Assembly: GCF_900109555.1 (NCBI RefSeq)
Contig: NZ_FNZV01000007.1
Coordinates: 62,001 to 126,000, forward strand
DNA: 64,000 nucleotides
Reading direction: 5' to 3'
From: Pacificibacter marinus
GTDB lineage: Bacteria; Pseudomonadota; Alphaproteobacteria; Rhodobacterales; Rhodobacteraceae
Each line of letters begins with the position of its first letter. Positions within the stretch are counted from its first letter, which is position 1. The notes under the pieces are model-generated. The model was not told the DNA's origin. It saw only the letters and a program-made list of their open reading frames with translations, and ran no database searches. Made by a program: the position numbers and the translations under genes. Shown here piece after piece: positions 40,712-48,778 of the stretch.

Positions 40712-41889
40712 GCGGGACAATTTTGACACTGAACGCGGGATCATCCAGCCTTAAGTTTGCTGTGTTCAGCACCGATGAGACGGTGACAACACCCCAGCTC
40801 AGCGGCAAGATTGCAGGCATAGGCACCGCACCCGTCTTTGGTGCCCAAGACGCAAAAGGCGCCACGCTTGCCAAAGGTCCGCTTGAGCATTTGGACGCGG
40901 CATTCGACCATGAACACCTGATTAAACTGTTGCTTCCGTGGCTTGCCCAACACCAAGGCCACGAACCACTTGTGGCCGTCGGTCACCGCGTCGTGCATGG
41001 AGGCAAGCATTTTGAGCGCCCGGTCCAAGTGACCGACGCCGTTTTGGCCACGTTGGAAACACTCATTCCCCTTGCGCCATTACATCAGCCTCATAACCTT
41101 GCTGCGATCCGCGCCGTCGCAAAGTGGGAACCAGACCTGCAACAGATCGCCTGTTTCGACACCAGCTTTCACCAAAGTCAGGGACGATTGGCCAAATTAT
41201 TCGCTCTTCCCCGTGCTTTGAGTGATGAGGGGATCATCCGCTACGGGTTTCACGGCCTGTCTTACGACTATATCGCCAGCCAGTTGCCAGATCATCTGGG
41301 GGATCAGGCTGACGGTCGTGTGGTCGTAGCACATCTTGGCAATGGGGCAAGCATGTGTGCCATAAAAGATCGTGAAAGCGTTGCGACAAGTATGGGATTT
41401 ACGGCATTGGACGGGCTGATGATGGGGCGCAGATGCGGCACGCTGGACCCCGGCGTCATACTTTACCTGATGCAGGCCAAAGGAATGACTGCGGATGCCG
41501 TCACAAACATGCTTTACAATCAATCTGGGCTTTTGGGGGTCTCGGGCATTAGCAATGATATGCACGTGCTGCAAAACAGCAGCGACCCGCATGCGTTTGA
41601 AGCCATTGATTTATACTGCTACCGCGCGGCCAGTAGCCTTGCGGGGTTAATTCCATCTATTGGTGGACTTGACGCGATCATTTTTACGGCTGGGATCGGT
41701 GAAAATTCTGGCTTTGTACGCAAGCTCATTTGCGAACAAATGGCATGGTTGGGTGTCGCCATCGACGAGACCGCGAATGACAACAACGCAACCCTCATCA
41801 GCACAGAGCAATCGAAAATCAAGGTACTTGTCATCCCAACGAACGAAGAGCTTGTGGTGGCCAAAGCCTGTCACGCTTTATTGTCCTAA
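40708..41889 (+). CDS. ackA: Acetate (or butyrate) kinase
   Basis: 393-residue ASKHA kinase forming ATP from acyl phosphate. Motifs include LNAGSSSLKFAVF (start), GHRVVHGG, CFDTSFHQS, YGFHGLSYDYI and VVAHLGNGASMC. The sequence fits acetate kinase; butyrate kinases are usually shorter (about 360). Translationally coupled to the phosphate acyltransferase fusion. Last gene of the phaC operon. Confidence 0.9.
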   Translation: MSGTILTLNAGSSSLKFAVFSTDETVTTPQLSGKIAGIGTAPVFGAQDAKGATLAKGPLEHLDAAFDHEHLIKLLLPWLAQHQGHEPLVAVGHRVVHGGKHFERPVQVTDAVLATLETLIPLAPLHQPHNLAAIRAVAKWEPDLQQIACFDTSFHQSQGRLAKLFALPRALSDEGIIRYGFHGLSYDYIASQLPDHLGDQADGRVVVAHLGNGASMCAIKDRESVATSMGFTALDGLMMGRRCGTLDPGVILYLMQAKGMTADAVTNMLYNQSGLLGVSGISNDMHVLQNSSDPHAFEAIDLYCYRAASSLAGLIPSIGGLDAIIFTAGIGENSGFVRKLICEQMAWLGVAIDETANDNNATLISTEQSKIKVLVIPTNEELVVAKACHALLS

Positions 41890-41972
41890 ACAGTCGATAT
41901 GAGTGAAATCTTGTTGCTGCGCTAAAATGCGCGCCACGGTCACGGCAAATTACAGCCTGCCCGTTGTGGCGA

Positions 41973-41986
41973 TTGATGTGCATCAA
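41973..41986 (+). promoter_or_regulatory. FNR/FixK-type box upstream of the phasin gene
   Basis: TTGATGTGCATCAA, a perfect TTGATNNNNATCAA match, centred about 64 bp before the phasin start. It fits an activator site for the phasin and possibly the universal stress gene. Confidence 0.8.
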
Positions 41987-42043
41987 TCCCAACATCCCCT
42001 TTGAGGGGTATGATTAGGTGAACTCTCACTGAAAGGATTGAAA

Positions 42044-42376
42044 ATGACCAAAAATGACAAAGCTAAAGATGCTATGGCTCCTATGGCCAATCTGATCGAT
42101 GCCATGCAAGAATCCAGCACGAAGATGTTGTCTGGGTTCGGGCCCGAATGGTTTGGGACCATGAATAGTGTTGGCACCGAAATGCTGGCGTTCATGTCCG
42201 AACGCGTCAAACAGGATATCCAAACCCAACAAGACCTGTTGCAAGCAAAAGGCATTGCCGAAATTCAGAAACTTCAGGCAGACTTTTTCAAGAAAGCGAT
42301 GGAAGATTATAGCGCTGAAATGACCAAACTGATGGAAATAGGCAAATCGCACGAAAAACACGCCACGCCAGTTTGA
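42044..42376 (+). CDS. Phasin-family granule protein
   Basis: 110-residue, mostly helical, Met/Lys/Gln-rich protein without signal peptide or membrane helix. It resembles phasins, the amphipathic coat proteins of PHA granules. It sits near phaC under its own FNR-type box. ATG at 42044 has AAGGA 6 nt upstream; an in-frame TTG lies 6 nt earlier. Family call is by composition and context; moderate confidence. Confidence 0.7.
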   Translation: MTKNDKAKDAMAPMANLIDAMQESSTKMLSGFGPEWFGTMNSVGTEMLAFMSERVKQDIQTQQDLLQAKGIAEIQKLQADFFKKAMEDYSAEMTKLMEIGKSHEKHATPV

Positions 42377-42483
42377 CAAAGCCTCAGACCCATCGTGGCT
42401 GATCCGGTATGGCGGCTTACACGTGCCTCCTGCGGGTCAACCATACGCCCCTTTAATCCTCTGACCGTAAAGAGCGAAAGCAC

Positions 42484-43338
42484 ATGAAAAACAGTACCCT
42501 ACTTATCATTGTGGGCCTTGAGTCTTCCCTGACCGAACTTGGCAAAAAACTTGAAGCGGTGCGCACGTTGCCCGCTCATGCCACAATTCTTATCGTTGGT
42601 GAGACGCCCGTTTTCCCATATTATGCAATGGGCGTTCCGCCATATGGAACAACTGCAGTTCCCCGAGAATGGGAAATCTCAGTCGCCGAAAGCAACGCGG
42701 CTTTTAAGAAAAAATCAGATGAAATTGAGGCGCTTCTCGAGCATCACGATGTGTCAGGTGAGGTCTGCATTTTGGCCAGCGAACCCGCGCTGGTGTCTGA
42801 TGCTATCGCGCGCCACGCAATGCTATGCGACATGGCAATTGTGGCCGATGATTTGCGCAAACCCGAGACGTTGTTCAGGCAGGTCGTCTATGGCGTTTTA
42901 TTCCAGTCTCCCGTCGGTATCATGTTGAACGATCATAATCTTGAGACCTTCTGCGCCCCTAAAAAAGTGCTTGTTGCGTGGAATTCGGATTTGTATTCCG
43001 CACGCGCGGTCCATCAAGCCCTCCCTCTTCTTCGCCAAGCGGAAGAGGTGATTATCGCCTCTGTTGATCCGATCACAACCGAATACCGTGATGGAGAAGA
43101 CCCAGGTGTAGATATCGCAAAATGGCTGAGCCACCATGGATGCAACGTCGACGTCCAACAGTATCCCAGCGGCGGTCAAACAATTGGTGACAGCATTCTC
43201 AAACGCACGCAGGAACTTGGTGCAGATTTAATCGTCATGGGGTCATACGGTCATTCGCGCGCGCGTGAAGCGTTTTTTGGTGGCACGACCCGCACCATAA
43301 TCGAACAGACGGACCAAGCCGTTTTCTTGGCACATTAA
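42484..43338 (+). CDS. Universal stress protein, tandem UspA-like
   Basis: 284 residues, about twice a single Usp domain. The C-terminal half has the ATP-binding pattern G-x2-G-x9-G (GSYGHSRAREAFFGGTTR), while the N-terminal half lacks a clear one. UspA proteins support survival under starvation and anaerobic stress and are often FNR-controlled. It follows the phasin gene with a 107-bp gap lacking a box of its own. Confidence 0.85.
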   Translation: MKNSTLLIIVGLESSLTELGKKLEAVRTLPAHATILIVGETPVFPYYAMGVPPYGTTAVPREWEISVAESNAAFKKKSDEIEALLEHHDVSGEVCILASEPALVSDAIARHAMLCDMAIVADDLRKPETLFRQVVYGVLFQSPVGIMLNDHNLETFCAPKKVLVAWNSDLYSARAVHQALPLLRQAEEVIIASVDPITTEYRDGEDPGVDIAKWLSHHGCNVDVQQYPSGGQTIGDSILKRTQELGADLIVMGSYGHSRAREAFFGGTTRTIIEQTDQAVFLAH

Positions 43339-43343
43339 TACGC

Positions 43344-43369
43344 GATGCCACCAGTCATTTGGTGGCATC
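43344..43369. terminator. Bidirectional hairpin between convergent genes
   Basis: Perfect 10-bp inverted repeat GATGCCACCA (43344-43353) and TGGTGGCATC (43360-43369), 6-nt loop. It lies between uspA and the converging CIYC-motif gene and covers the latter's stop. No strong T run, but position fits a shared terminator. Confidence 0.6.
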
Positions 43370-43933
43370 ACGCAATGCTTGTTTCGTACGCTGAAATGCC
43401 TCTGCATCCCCAAACTCTGCAAAATCATGGTAGTGCGCATGACGTCCTTCCATGCGTTTTGCATGTTTAATTGGACACCAGTGCTTTTCTGTACGGGCGG
43501 CTATTTCGACAGCATAGGCCAGCAGGCCATTGCCGTATGAACAATATATACAGTTCAGCTTTTCCAGCCCGTTCAGATATGAAAGATGCTTGCGATCAAA
43601 CGTGATGTAGTCGCCACGCTTCACTTTCTCCACGCGGTAAACTGGAAAACAAATGATCTGAAAAATCGTTATGAAGATGTCCAGCAAAACGAACGGAATG
43701 ATCATCGCATAGATCACTGGCGCAGTCAGAACAACCAAAGGGCGTGCCGCGGCAAGATAGGACGTCAACTTCTGTTTCATCGCCTGATGACGTTGGCGAA
43801 CACTGCGATCAAACACCACGCGGCCTTGTTCTAAACGATAACTCAACTCACCCCGTTGCCGGTCAAATGTTTCCTCTAGCTCATCTTCCAATGCGCGCAG
43901 ACGCGCGATGATGATTGCAACTTTGTCTGACAC
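43355..43933 (-). CDS. Conserved membrane protein with CxxCxxGNG...CPIKHA cysteines, unknown function
   Basis: About 192 residues. A charged N-terminal coiled coil is followed by a hydrophobic hairpin (VLTAPVIYAMIIPFVLLDIF, then an IFQIICFPVYRV stretch). The C-terminal soluble part has LNCIYCSYGNGLLAYAVEIA and EKHWCPIKHAKR. The three cysteines plus histidines look like a metal or redox site. I chose GTG at 43933 because GGAG lies 8 nt upstream; an ATG at 43990 gives 211 residues without a clear ribosome site. I recall similar proteins in proteobacterial low-oxygen gene clusters but know no function. Last gene of a minus-strand group of four. Confidence 0.75.
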   Translation of the reverse strand: MSDKVAIIIARLRALEDELEETFDRQRGELSYRLEQGRVVFDRSVRQRHQAMKQKLTSYLAAARPLVVLTAPVIYAMIIPFVLLDIFITIFQIICFPVYRVEKVKRGDYITFDRKHLSYLNGLEKLNCIYCSYGNGLLAYAVEIAARTEKHWCPIKHAKRMEGRHAHYHDFAEFGDAEAFQRTKQALRDATK

Positions 43934-44002
43934 TTCTCTATCTCCAATTTCGGATAATATTGCGCAAACTTGGGGCCATTTCAGCGACATCTACATCAGG
44001 AT

Positions 44003-44575
44003 TTATACGCCCAAGTTCTGACGTGCGGACCGCGAGATCAATACCAGCGCCATGCCTGTACTGATAAAGTCGAATCCAACCAAAAGACCAAGGATCACGG
44101 CCGATGCTTGCGGTAAAGCTACAAAGATATAGCCCCCCAAAGCGATGCTAATGACTGCCGATGCAAGACCCCAAACCCATCCCGAAGCGGGCCGCGCCCA
44201 AAACGCGAATGCCATCTGTGCAGCACCTGTCAACACAAGGACCACAGCGATCAAAACGGTCAGCGCAACCAATCCATGGAATGGAAAGACCAGCATCAAA
44301 AGACCTGCCGCCAGTGAAATAAGTCCAGAAATCAGCTGCCAGACGAACAGACCTGTGCCCCGCAACGACAACGCCCCCACCACAGCGACGCCGCCGCTGA
44401 CGACCAAAAGCCAGCCGATAAAAATCTCGACAACCAACGAGCTGAACAAAGGCATGAAGACTGCCGCCGTGCCGAGGACAATCATAACGACACCTCCCCA
44501 CAAGAAACCTTTGCGCAATTTGGTCAGAATGGTCGCGGATTGAATGTCTGTAAAAGGGTCAATTTCAGATGTCAT
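44003..44575 (-). CDS. HdeD-like membrane protein (DUF308)
   Basis: 190 residues with six membrane helices in three repeated hairpins, each with LxxGxxxL/Gly-rich pattern typical of HdeD/DUF308. In E. coli, HdeD assists acid resistance at high density; the role here is unknown. AGGATA precedes the ATG. It lies between the ferritin-like gene and the CIYC gene in the same direction. Confidence 0.82.
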   Translation of the reverse strand: MTSEIDPFTDIQSATILTKLRKGFLWGGVVMIVLGTAAVFMPLFSSLVVEIFIGWLLVVSGGVAVVGALSLRGTGLFVWQLISGLISLAAGLLMLVFPFHGLVALTVLIAVVLVLTGAAQMAFAFWARPASGWVWGLASAVISIALGGYIFVALPQASAVILGLLVGFDFISTGMALVLISRSARQNLGV

Positions 44576-44629
44576 TGGATATATCCTTTTGTATTTGGCG
44601 CAAGCAGGCCTGCCTTGAGCGCGCGATGG

Positions 44630-45112
44630 TTATTCAGCAGCCGTGGCGTTAATCTGCATCGCAATAAAGGCTGGTTCACCCATCCGTTGCAAAAGTGACA
44701 GTTGCAATTCGAGCCAAGACATATGGCCCTCTTCATCCAAAGCAGTACGTTCAAACAGACCACGTGTGCCGATATCCTGAGCATCGTCTGCCTCGCGCGC
44801 AGCTGTCGAATAAAACGTAATCGCTTCTTTTTCATCGACAAGATCAGCTTCAAACATCTCTTGCAGCGATTGCGAAGATGTCGGGGTTTTGGCTGCAGTC
44901 ATAACGGGGACACCCCCCAGAAAAATCATCCGCCGCGCGTATTCTTCGGCATGTCCCAACTCTTCAAGCATCTCTGCGCGCATCTTAGTGGCCAGCTTAT
45001 CCAAGCCCCAGTTTTCGGTCGTCAAGATGTGAAGCAAATATTGATTTGCTGCGGCAAGTTCCATCGATACAGCAGTCTGCAGGTTTTCAAGAGTTTTACG
45101 ATTGTCAGTCAT
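44630..45112 (-). CDS. Bacterioferritin-like ferritin lacking the haem methionine
   Basis: 160-residue four-helix ferritin. Diiron ligands match bacterioferritin: Glu18 (VSMELAAANQY), Glu51/His54 (LEELGHAEEY), Glu94 (VDEKEAITFY) and Glu127/His130 (LDEEGHMSW). The haem-ligating Met52 of bacterioferritin is Leu here, so haem binding as in Bfr is unlikely. It would oxidise and store iron or detoxify peroxide. AGGAAA precedes the ATG. Co-directional with its neighbours, 54 nt after the preceding gene. Confidence 0.85.
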   Translation of the reverse strand: MTDNRKTLENLQTAVSMELAAANQYLLHILTTENWGLDKLATKMRAEMLEELGHAEEYARRMIFLGGVPVMTAAKTPTSSQSLQEMFEADLVDEKEAITFYSTAAREADDAQDIGTRGLFERTALDEEGHMSWLELQLSLLQRMGEPAFIAMQINATAAE

Positions 45113-45166
45113 GGTTTTTCCTAATCAATTAACAGTTTGGAGGATGAACAGGTGGACATTCACGTC

Positions 45167-45745
45167 TCAGGCTTCACTCCAAGCATGGACATGGACGTCT
45201 TTGCCGGAATGGCCTTTCAAGATTTTCACTGCGACGTCTTCTTTCGCGGCATCAACTGTGCGCACCCACAAAAGGATGCCGCCGTTGTGGATCTGATTGG
45301 CGTAATAGTCTTTGTGGTGTTGCCCCACGCGGCGGGCCAGCAACGTCCCCACGACAGCGGCAGGGCCACCACCAATCGCAATTGCCGCGATGGACGCCGC
45401 TAAAGTGCTGACAGGCGTCAGCATTGCTGCCATTGCAATGGCTGATCCTAAAAAGAAAAACCCTCCACCGATGGCGCCCTCCAACTCTCCAATTGCTTCC
45501 TCCGATACAAAGGCAGCCCGCGGCGCATCAGGATTGTCTTCCAGATCATTGGCCTGCCAATAGGCGGACCCCAGCTTTTCTTTCATCGCCTTTTTGTCAC
45601 CAAGTAGGCTGATATCAAGGCGGCTGAACCCAGACATTCGCAAATCATAGATCGCCGCCTGAAGCGTCTCAAAACTGTCAAAGACGCCAACAGCTTCGGG
45701 AACATTTATGTACGTGGTGTGATGTGGGGTTGGATCATTGGTCAT
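45167..45745 (-). CDS. Glycine-zipper membrane-associated stress-like protein, function unknown
   Basis: 192 residues. An N-terminal soluble domain (VGVFDSFETLQAAIYDLRMSG, related in style to general-stress/DUF1269-like proteins) is followed by an Ala/Gly-rich hydrophobic hairpin (about 95-140, AIAMAAMLTPVS...AIGGGPAAVVG) and a soluble C terminus. GAGG lies 6 nt before the ATG. It is the first gene after a perfect FNR-type box and leads the group with the ferritin-like, HdeD and CIYC genes. I do not know its function. Confidence 0.7.
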   Translation of the reverse strand: MTNDPTPHHTTYINVPEAVGVFDSFETLQAAIYDLRMSGFSRLDISLLGDKKAMKEKLGSAYWQANDLEDNPDAPRAAFVSEEAIGELEGAIGGGFFFLGSAIAMAAMLTPVSTLAASIAAIAIGGGPAAVVGTLLARRVGQHHKDYYANQIHNGGILLWVRTVDAAKEDVAVKILKGHSGKDVHVHAWSEA

Positions 45746-45798
45746 TGTGAACCTCGGATTATTTGTGAATTAATGTACAGCGCAACACGCCAAAAGGG

Positions 45799-45812
45799 AT
45801 TGATGCACATCA
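45799..45812 (-). promoter_or_regulatory. FNR/FixK-type box upstream of the stress gene group
   Basis: TTGATGCACATCAA, identical to the box before phaC, centred about 60 bp before the gene starting at 45745. It lies at the 3' edge of cbpM, so regulation acts on the downstream minus-strand group. Confidence 0.8.
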
Positions 45813-46130
45813 ATCGCTTGGTATTTCAGTTTCAATCTGAGCCAGACGCCGCTTGAGCTGTGCGTTCTCATCCGCAAGGATCAACACAACCGCAACACCC
45901 GCCAAGTTGAGGCGCAAATCTGCCTGTAAACGCCGCACACGGCGCAGGGTTGTGACGCACGTGCTCTCAAACCGCCATGCTGACCTATTCTGACCTACGG
46001 GTTCAAGAATGCCTTCTTCCACCAATTCAATGACCCAATCTGCGGATGCATTGCTGACGTGGCACAATTCGGTCAGTGACAGCACAGACACGACTTCACC
46101 GGTCGGAACCAAAGCTCTATTCGTTGCCAT
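45810..46130 (-). CDS. cbpM: Chaperone modulator CbpM (MerR-like)
   Basis: 106 residues resembling CbpM, the small MerR_1-like protein that inhibits the co-chaperone CbpA. It shows an HTH-like N-terminal part (SLTELCHVSNASADWVIELV) and a VEEGILEPVG wing, then a helical tail. It follows cbpA by 3 nt, the usual pairing. Its last bases overlap the FNR-type box. Confidence 0.85.
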   Translation of the reverse strand: MATNRALVPTGEVVSVLSLTELCHVSNASADWVIELVEEGILEPVGQNRSAWRFESTCVTTLRRVRRLQADLRLNLAGVAVVLILADENAQLKRRLAQIETEIPSD

Positions 46131-46133
46131 GAT

Positions 46134-47093
46134 CTAAACTCCCTGTCCTGCGCGTGGATCATAATCCATTTCACGCGCCATTTCTGCATAAAGCTCTCTC
46201 GCTTTTTCTGACTCTGTGGGTGGGATGACGATTTTCAGAACCGCAAACAAGTTACCCGGGATTTTGCCTGGTATCCCCCTGCCCTTCAAACGCAGTTTTT
46301 TGCCAGTTTGAGCATGCTTGGGCACAGTCAATTCAACCTTACCACTGGGTGTCATAACCGCGACACGACCACCAAGCGCCGCTTCCCAAGGGGTGATGGG
46401 TAATTCCATAAACACATCTCGGCCCTCGACCCGAAAACCGGGCGGGTCCTTGATCGCAACTTCAAGGTAAAGATCACCCGCTTTGCCGCCGCCCAAGGCA
46501 GGCGAACCTTGCCCCGCGAGCCGGATGTGCTGGCCCTCGGCCACACCTTTTGGGATCGACACACGGATCGCGCGCTCACGCAGCACAATATGGCCATTCT
46601 TATCCAACTCAGGCTTGCGCAGAGTGAAATCGCGCGAGCCTCCATTGTAGGCCTCGGTCAGATCAATAACGATTTTGGCGTGATGATCCTGTGCAGGTGC
46701 GTGGGCTTGACGACCCGCATGCATACGACCATCGAAACCACCCCGTTTTGAAAACAGCTCTTCAAAGAAATCGCCGAACTGTTCAGGGTCCGCTTGGGTA
46801 TAGCCACCGCCAGAAAACTCGAAACCATCATCCCAATCAGGAGGAGGTCGAAAGTCTTGGCCCTCTTTCCAATTCTCGCCAAGCTGATCGTATGCTGCGC
46901 GTTTTTCAGGGTCTTGTAAGACCTCATAAGCCTCGCCAAGCTCTTTGAATTTCAGCTCAGCTTCGGCCTCATCGGGGCCCCTGTTCACATCGGGGTGAAA
47001 CTTGCGGGCCAGCTTGCGATAAGCACGTTTGATCTCGTCTTGCGACGCCTTACGCTCAACGCCCAGAACCTTGTAATAGTCTTTATAGTCCAT
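46134..47093 (-). CDS. cbpA: Curved-DNA-binding protein CbpA (DnaJ-family co-chaperone)
   Basis: 319 residues: N-terminal J domain with the HPD motif (KFHPDVNRG, about 31-39), a Gly-rich linker with FSGGGYTQ, and two C-terminal substrate-binding domains without zinc-finger cysteines, the CbpA layout. It stimulates DnaK and binds DNA in stationary-phase or starved cells. 44 nt separate it from the preceding small coiled-coil gene. Confidence 0.92.
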   Translation of the reverse strand: MDYKDYYKVLGVERKASQDEIKRAYRKLARKFHPDVNRGPDEAEAELKFKELGEAYEVLQDPEKRAAYDQLGENWKEGQDFRPPPDWDDGFEFSGGGYTQADPEQFGDFFEELFSKRGGFDGRMHAGRQAHAPAQDHHAKIVIDLTEAYNGGSRDFTLRKPELDKNGHIVLRERAIRVSIPKGVAEGQHIRLAGQGSPALGGGKAGDLYLEVAIKDPPGFRVEGRDVFMELPITPWEAALGGRVAVMTPSGKVELTVPKHAQTGKKLRLKGRGIPGKIPGNLFAVLKIVIPPTESEKARELYAEMAREMDYDPRAGQGV

Positions 47094-47137
47094 GTCTGTG
47101 TGCCCCCTGATATACCACGCCTTGCCGGATCAATGCC

Positions 47138-47395
47138 TCAATCCACATCTATTTCGAGACTGTCGATATACTGCCGAACAGATGTTTCAAGAGCGCTCAC
47201 ATGGTGGCCATGGGCCTCTTCATTGGCGATCTCGGTTTGCACCTTTTGCGACAAAACATCGAACCGTTCGCGCAGCTCTGCCGACGTCACCTGATGGTCT
47301 GCTGACAAAAGTCCCTTAAGCTTTAGGCGGGTCTCGACGTGCTTAATCTTCTGGTCGAGCACTTCCATGCGGGATTTCAGTTCTGGTGCCGTCAT
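47138..47395 (-). CDS. Small coiled-coil protein, unknown function
   Basis: 85 residues, highly charged, predicted as one or two long helices (heptad-like LKSRMEVLDQKIKHVETRLK). No signal or membrane segment. The ATG doublet is preceded by AGGATA. Found upstream of cbpA in the same direction, so probably in the same transcript; a chaperone-linked or stress role is only inferred. Not recognised. Confidence 0.6.
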   Translation of the reverse strand: MTAPELKSRMEVLDQKIKHVETRLKLKGLLSADHQVTSAELRERFDVLSQKVQTEIANEEAHGHHVSALETSVRQYIDSLEIDVD

Positions 47396-47884
47396 CATCG
47401 TATCCTAACATTGCAACGCGTTTGACGTTACAAATGACAGCGATCCGCTGTTTGCGCATTGATGCAGCGCAATATGTGCGCATCAAATGTTTCCTCGCTT
47501 GATACTTCTCTAGGGGCAGATACCTAATCAACGGTAAGAGTTTGAAAAGACAAAGATCGCCAGTCTAGGTTACGTGATCACACCACAAGGAGCTAACAGC
47601 CTACACCTGTCCGGTCTGGTATCTTGTAAAACGTGTTATTGGATTTTCGGTGCAATCACACATAACAACGAATCTCGCGTGTCATGCTCTGCAAGCTGCT
47701 GTTTGGCGACGCAAACCAAAACAGAAAGTGTTGATCTCTTCTGATCAGGAAATGCTGTCCCCCAAGCCCAACGCGAGCCAAGCTTCACGTGTCGCGGACA
47801 ACACCCTAAATTAGGCCTCCATAATCCATATCTGGCAAAGGCCGAAACCTTTGCCAGATCCAGAATGTGATAGGCGCTTTTGCG
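47396..47884. promoter_or_regulatory. Intergenic region with a degenerate FNR dyad and a hairpin
   Basis: 489 bp without a convincing gene. TTGATGC (47459-47465) and GCATCAA (47480-47486) form an inverted repeat around GCGCAATATGTGCG; the first part, TTGATGCAGCGCAA, is a half-match to the FNR box, about 70 bp before the gene starting at 47395. A perfect hairpin lies at 47831-47858, listed separately. The rest shows nothing I recognise. Confidence 0.5.
47831..47858. terminator. 11-bp perfect hairpin after the SapC gene
   Basis: TCTGGCAAAGG (47831-47841) and CCTTTGCCAGA (47848-47858) with a 6-nt loop, 26 bp beyond the SapC stop. Likely the end of the SapC transcript, although no T run follows on either strand. 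Confidence 0.55.
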
Positions 47885-48643
47885 TTAGGCGTCTACGGCA
47901 ACTTCAGCCTCGGCTGGCGTCGCTGACACGCCGATTTTTTGTGCCATTGGCGTCAGATTACCCAGCGAAAACAGATGAGCATAGCACAGTTCCAACTCGT
48001 CAGAGCGGACCATCTCCACCAGTGTTTCGGCAGGTAACGCCTTGAGTTTTTCACGGTTGATCGTAAAAAATCCCGACAGTGACGCAGTTTGCCCGTCAGC
48101 AAGGTTGAACTGGGCCTGTGCCCCTTCCAGAAGATCATGCTCTTGCAGACGTTTGCAAAATACAGCCGTCCGCTCAAATAGCGCTTGGTATTCGCTGACG
48201 AATGTCAATTTGCTTTTGAGAAAGGTGGTTCGCTCGCCATCGGTATCGAAGAGGCGCTCCCCCTTGCCGTCGGTGTTGAAGCCGTCAAAGCCTTCATCAA
48301 TGCACAAGACGAAATCTTTTTCGTCTTCGGACCGTGAGAACACGAAAGGATAGCGACGCAAGAACGCGGGAATGTAACCGCCAGTCCAGTTCCCATCAGC
48401 ACCGACATTGCTGTTTTCCCCATCTCTGACCCCAAGGATCACTGAAGGGACCACATCGTTTCCGTCGCCAGCAAAGACGATAGCATAGTCCTGCGCAGTG
48501 GCACGAAACTCGGCGGCCAGAAGCGGCACAGAATTGACGCTGCTGGAGAATTTGTAGTCTTCGCCCATTTTCACGGACCAATCACGGTGGCTCTCAGAAG
48601 AGACAGGAACCGCACGTTCATAGATCATCAATTGCTTGGTCAT
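47885..48643 (-). CDS. SapC-family protein
   Basis: 252 residues, soluble, acidic, without an obvious signal peptide. It matches the SapC family in pattern (VPLLAAEFRATAQDYAIVF near residue 41, then YIPAFLRRYPFVF). SapC was named from an S-layer secretion gene in Campylobacter; the biochemical role is unknown. It follows the two-partner secretion genes in the same direction, 135 nt after tpsB, so it may assist the giant adhesin. ATG at 48643 is 5 nt after AAGGA; another ATG 6 nt earlier overlaps that site. Confidence 0.8.
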   Translation of the reverse strand: MTKQLMIYERAVPVSSESHRDWSVKMGEDYKFSSSVNSVPLLAAEFRATAQDYAIVFAGDGNDVVPSVILGVRDGENSNVGADGNWTGGYIPAFLRRYPFVFSRSEDEKDFVLCIDEGFDGFNTDGKGERLFDTDGERTTFLKSKLTFVSEYQALFERTAVFCKRLQEHDLLEGAQAQFNLADGQTASLSGFFTINREKLKALPAETLVEMVRSDELELCYAHLFSLGNLTPMAQKIGVSATPAEAEVAVDA

Positions 48644-48778
48644 TTTCATCCTTGGTTTTATTTACGACAGGACGACAAGGTCCATGTTTTTAAAAGGTTA
48701 GCTGATCAAAGTTTGAAAAGCGACGAGAAATTATGCGGCATCCAAAGAAGAGAACGCCGCAATAAGATACGGGGTGTA

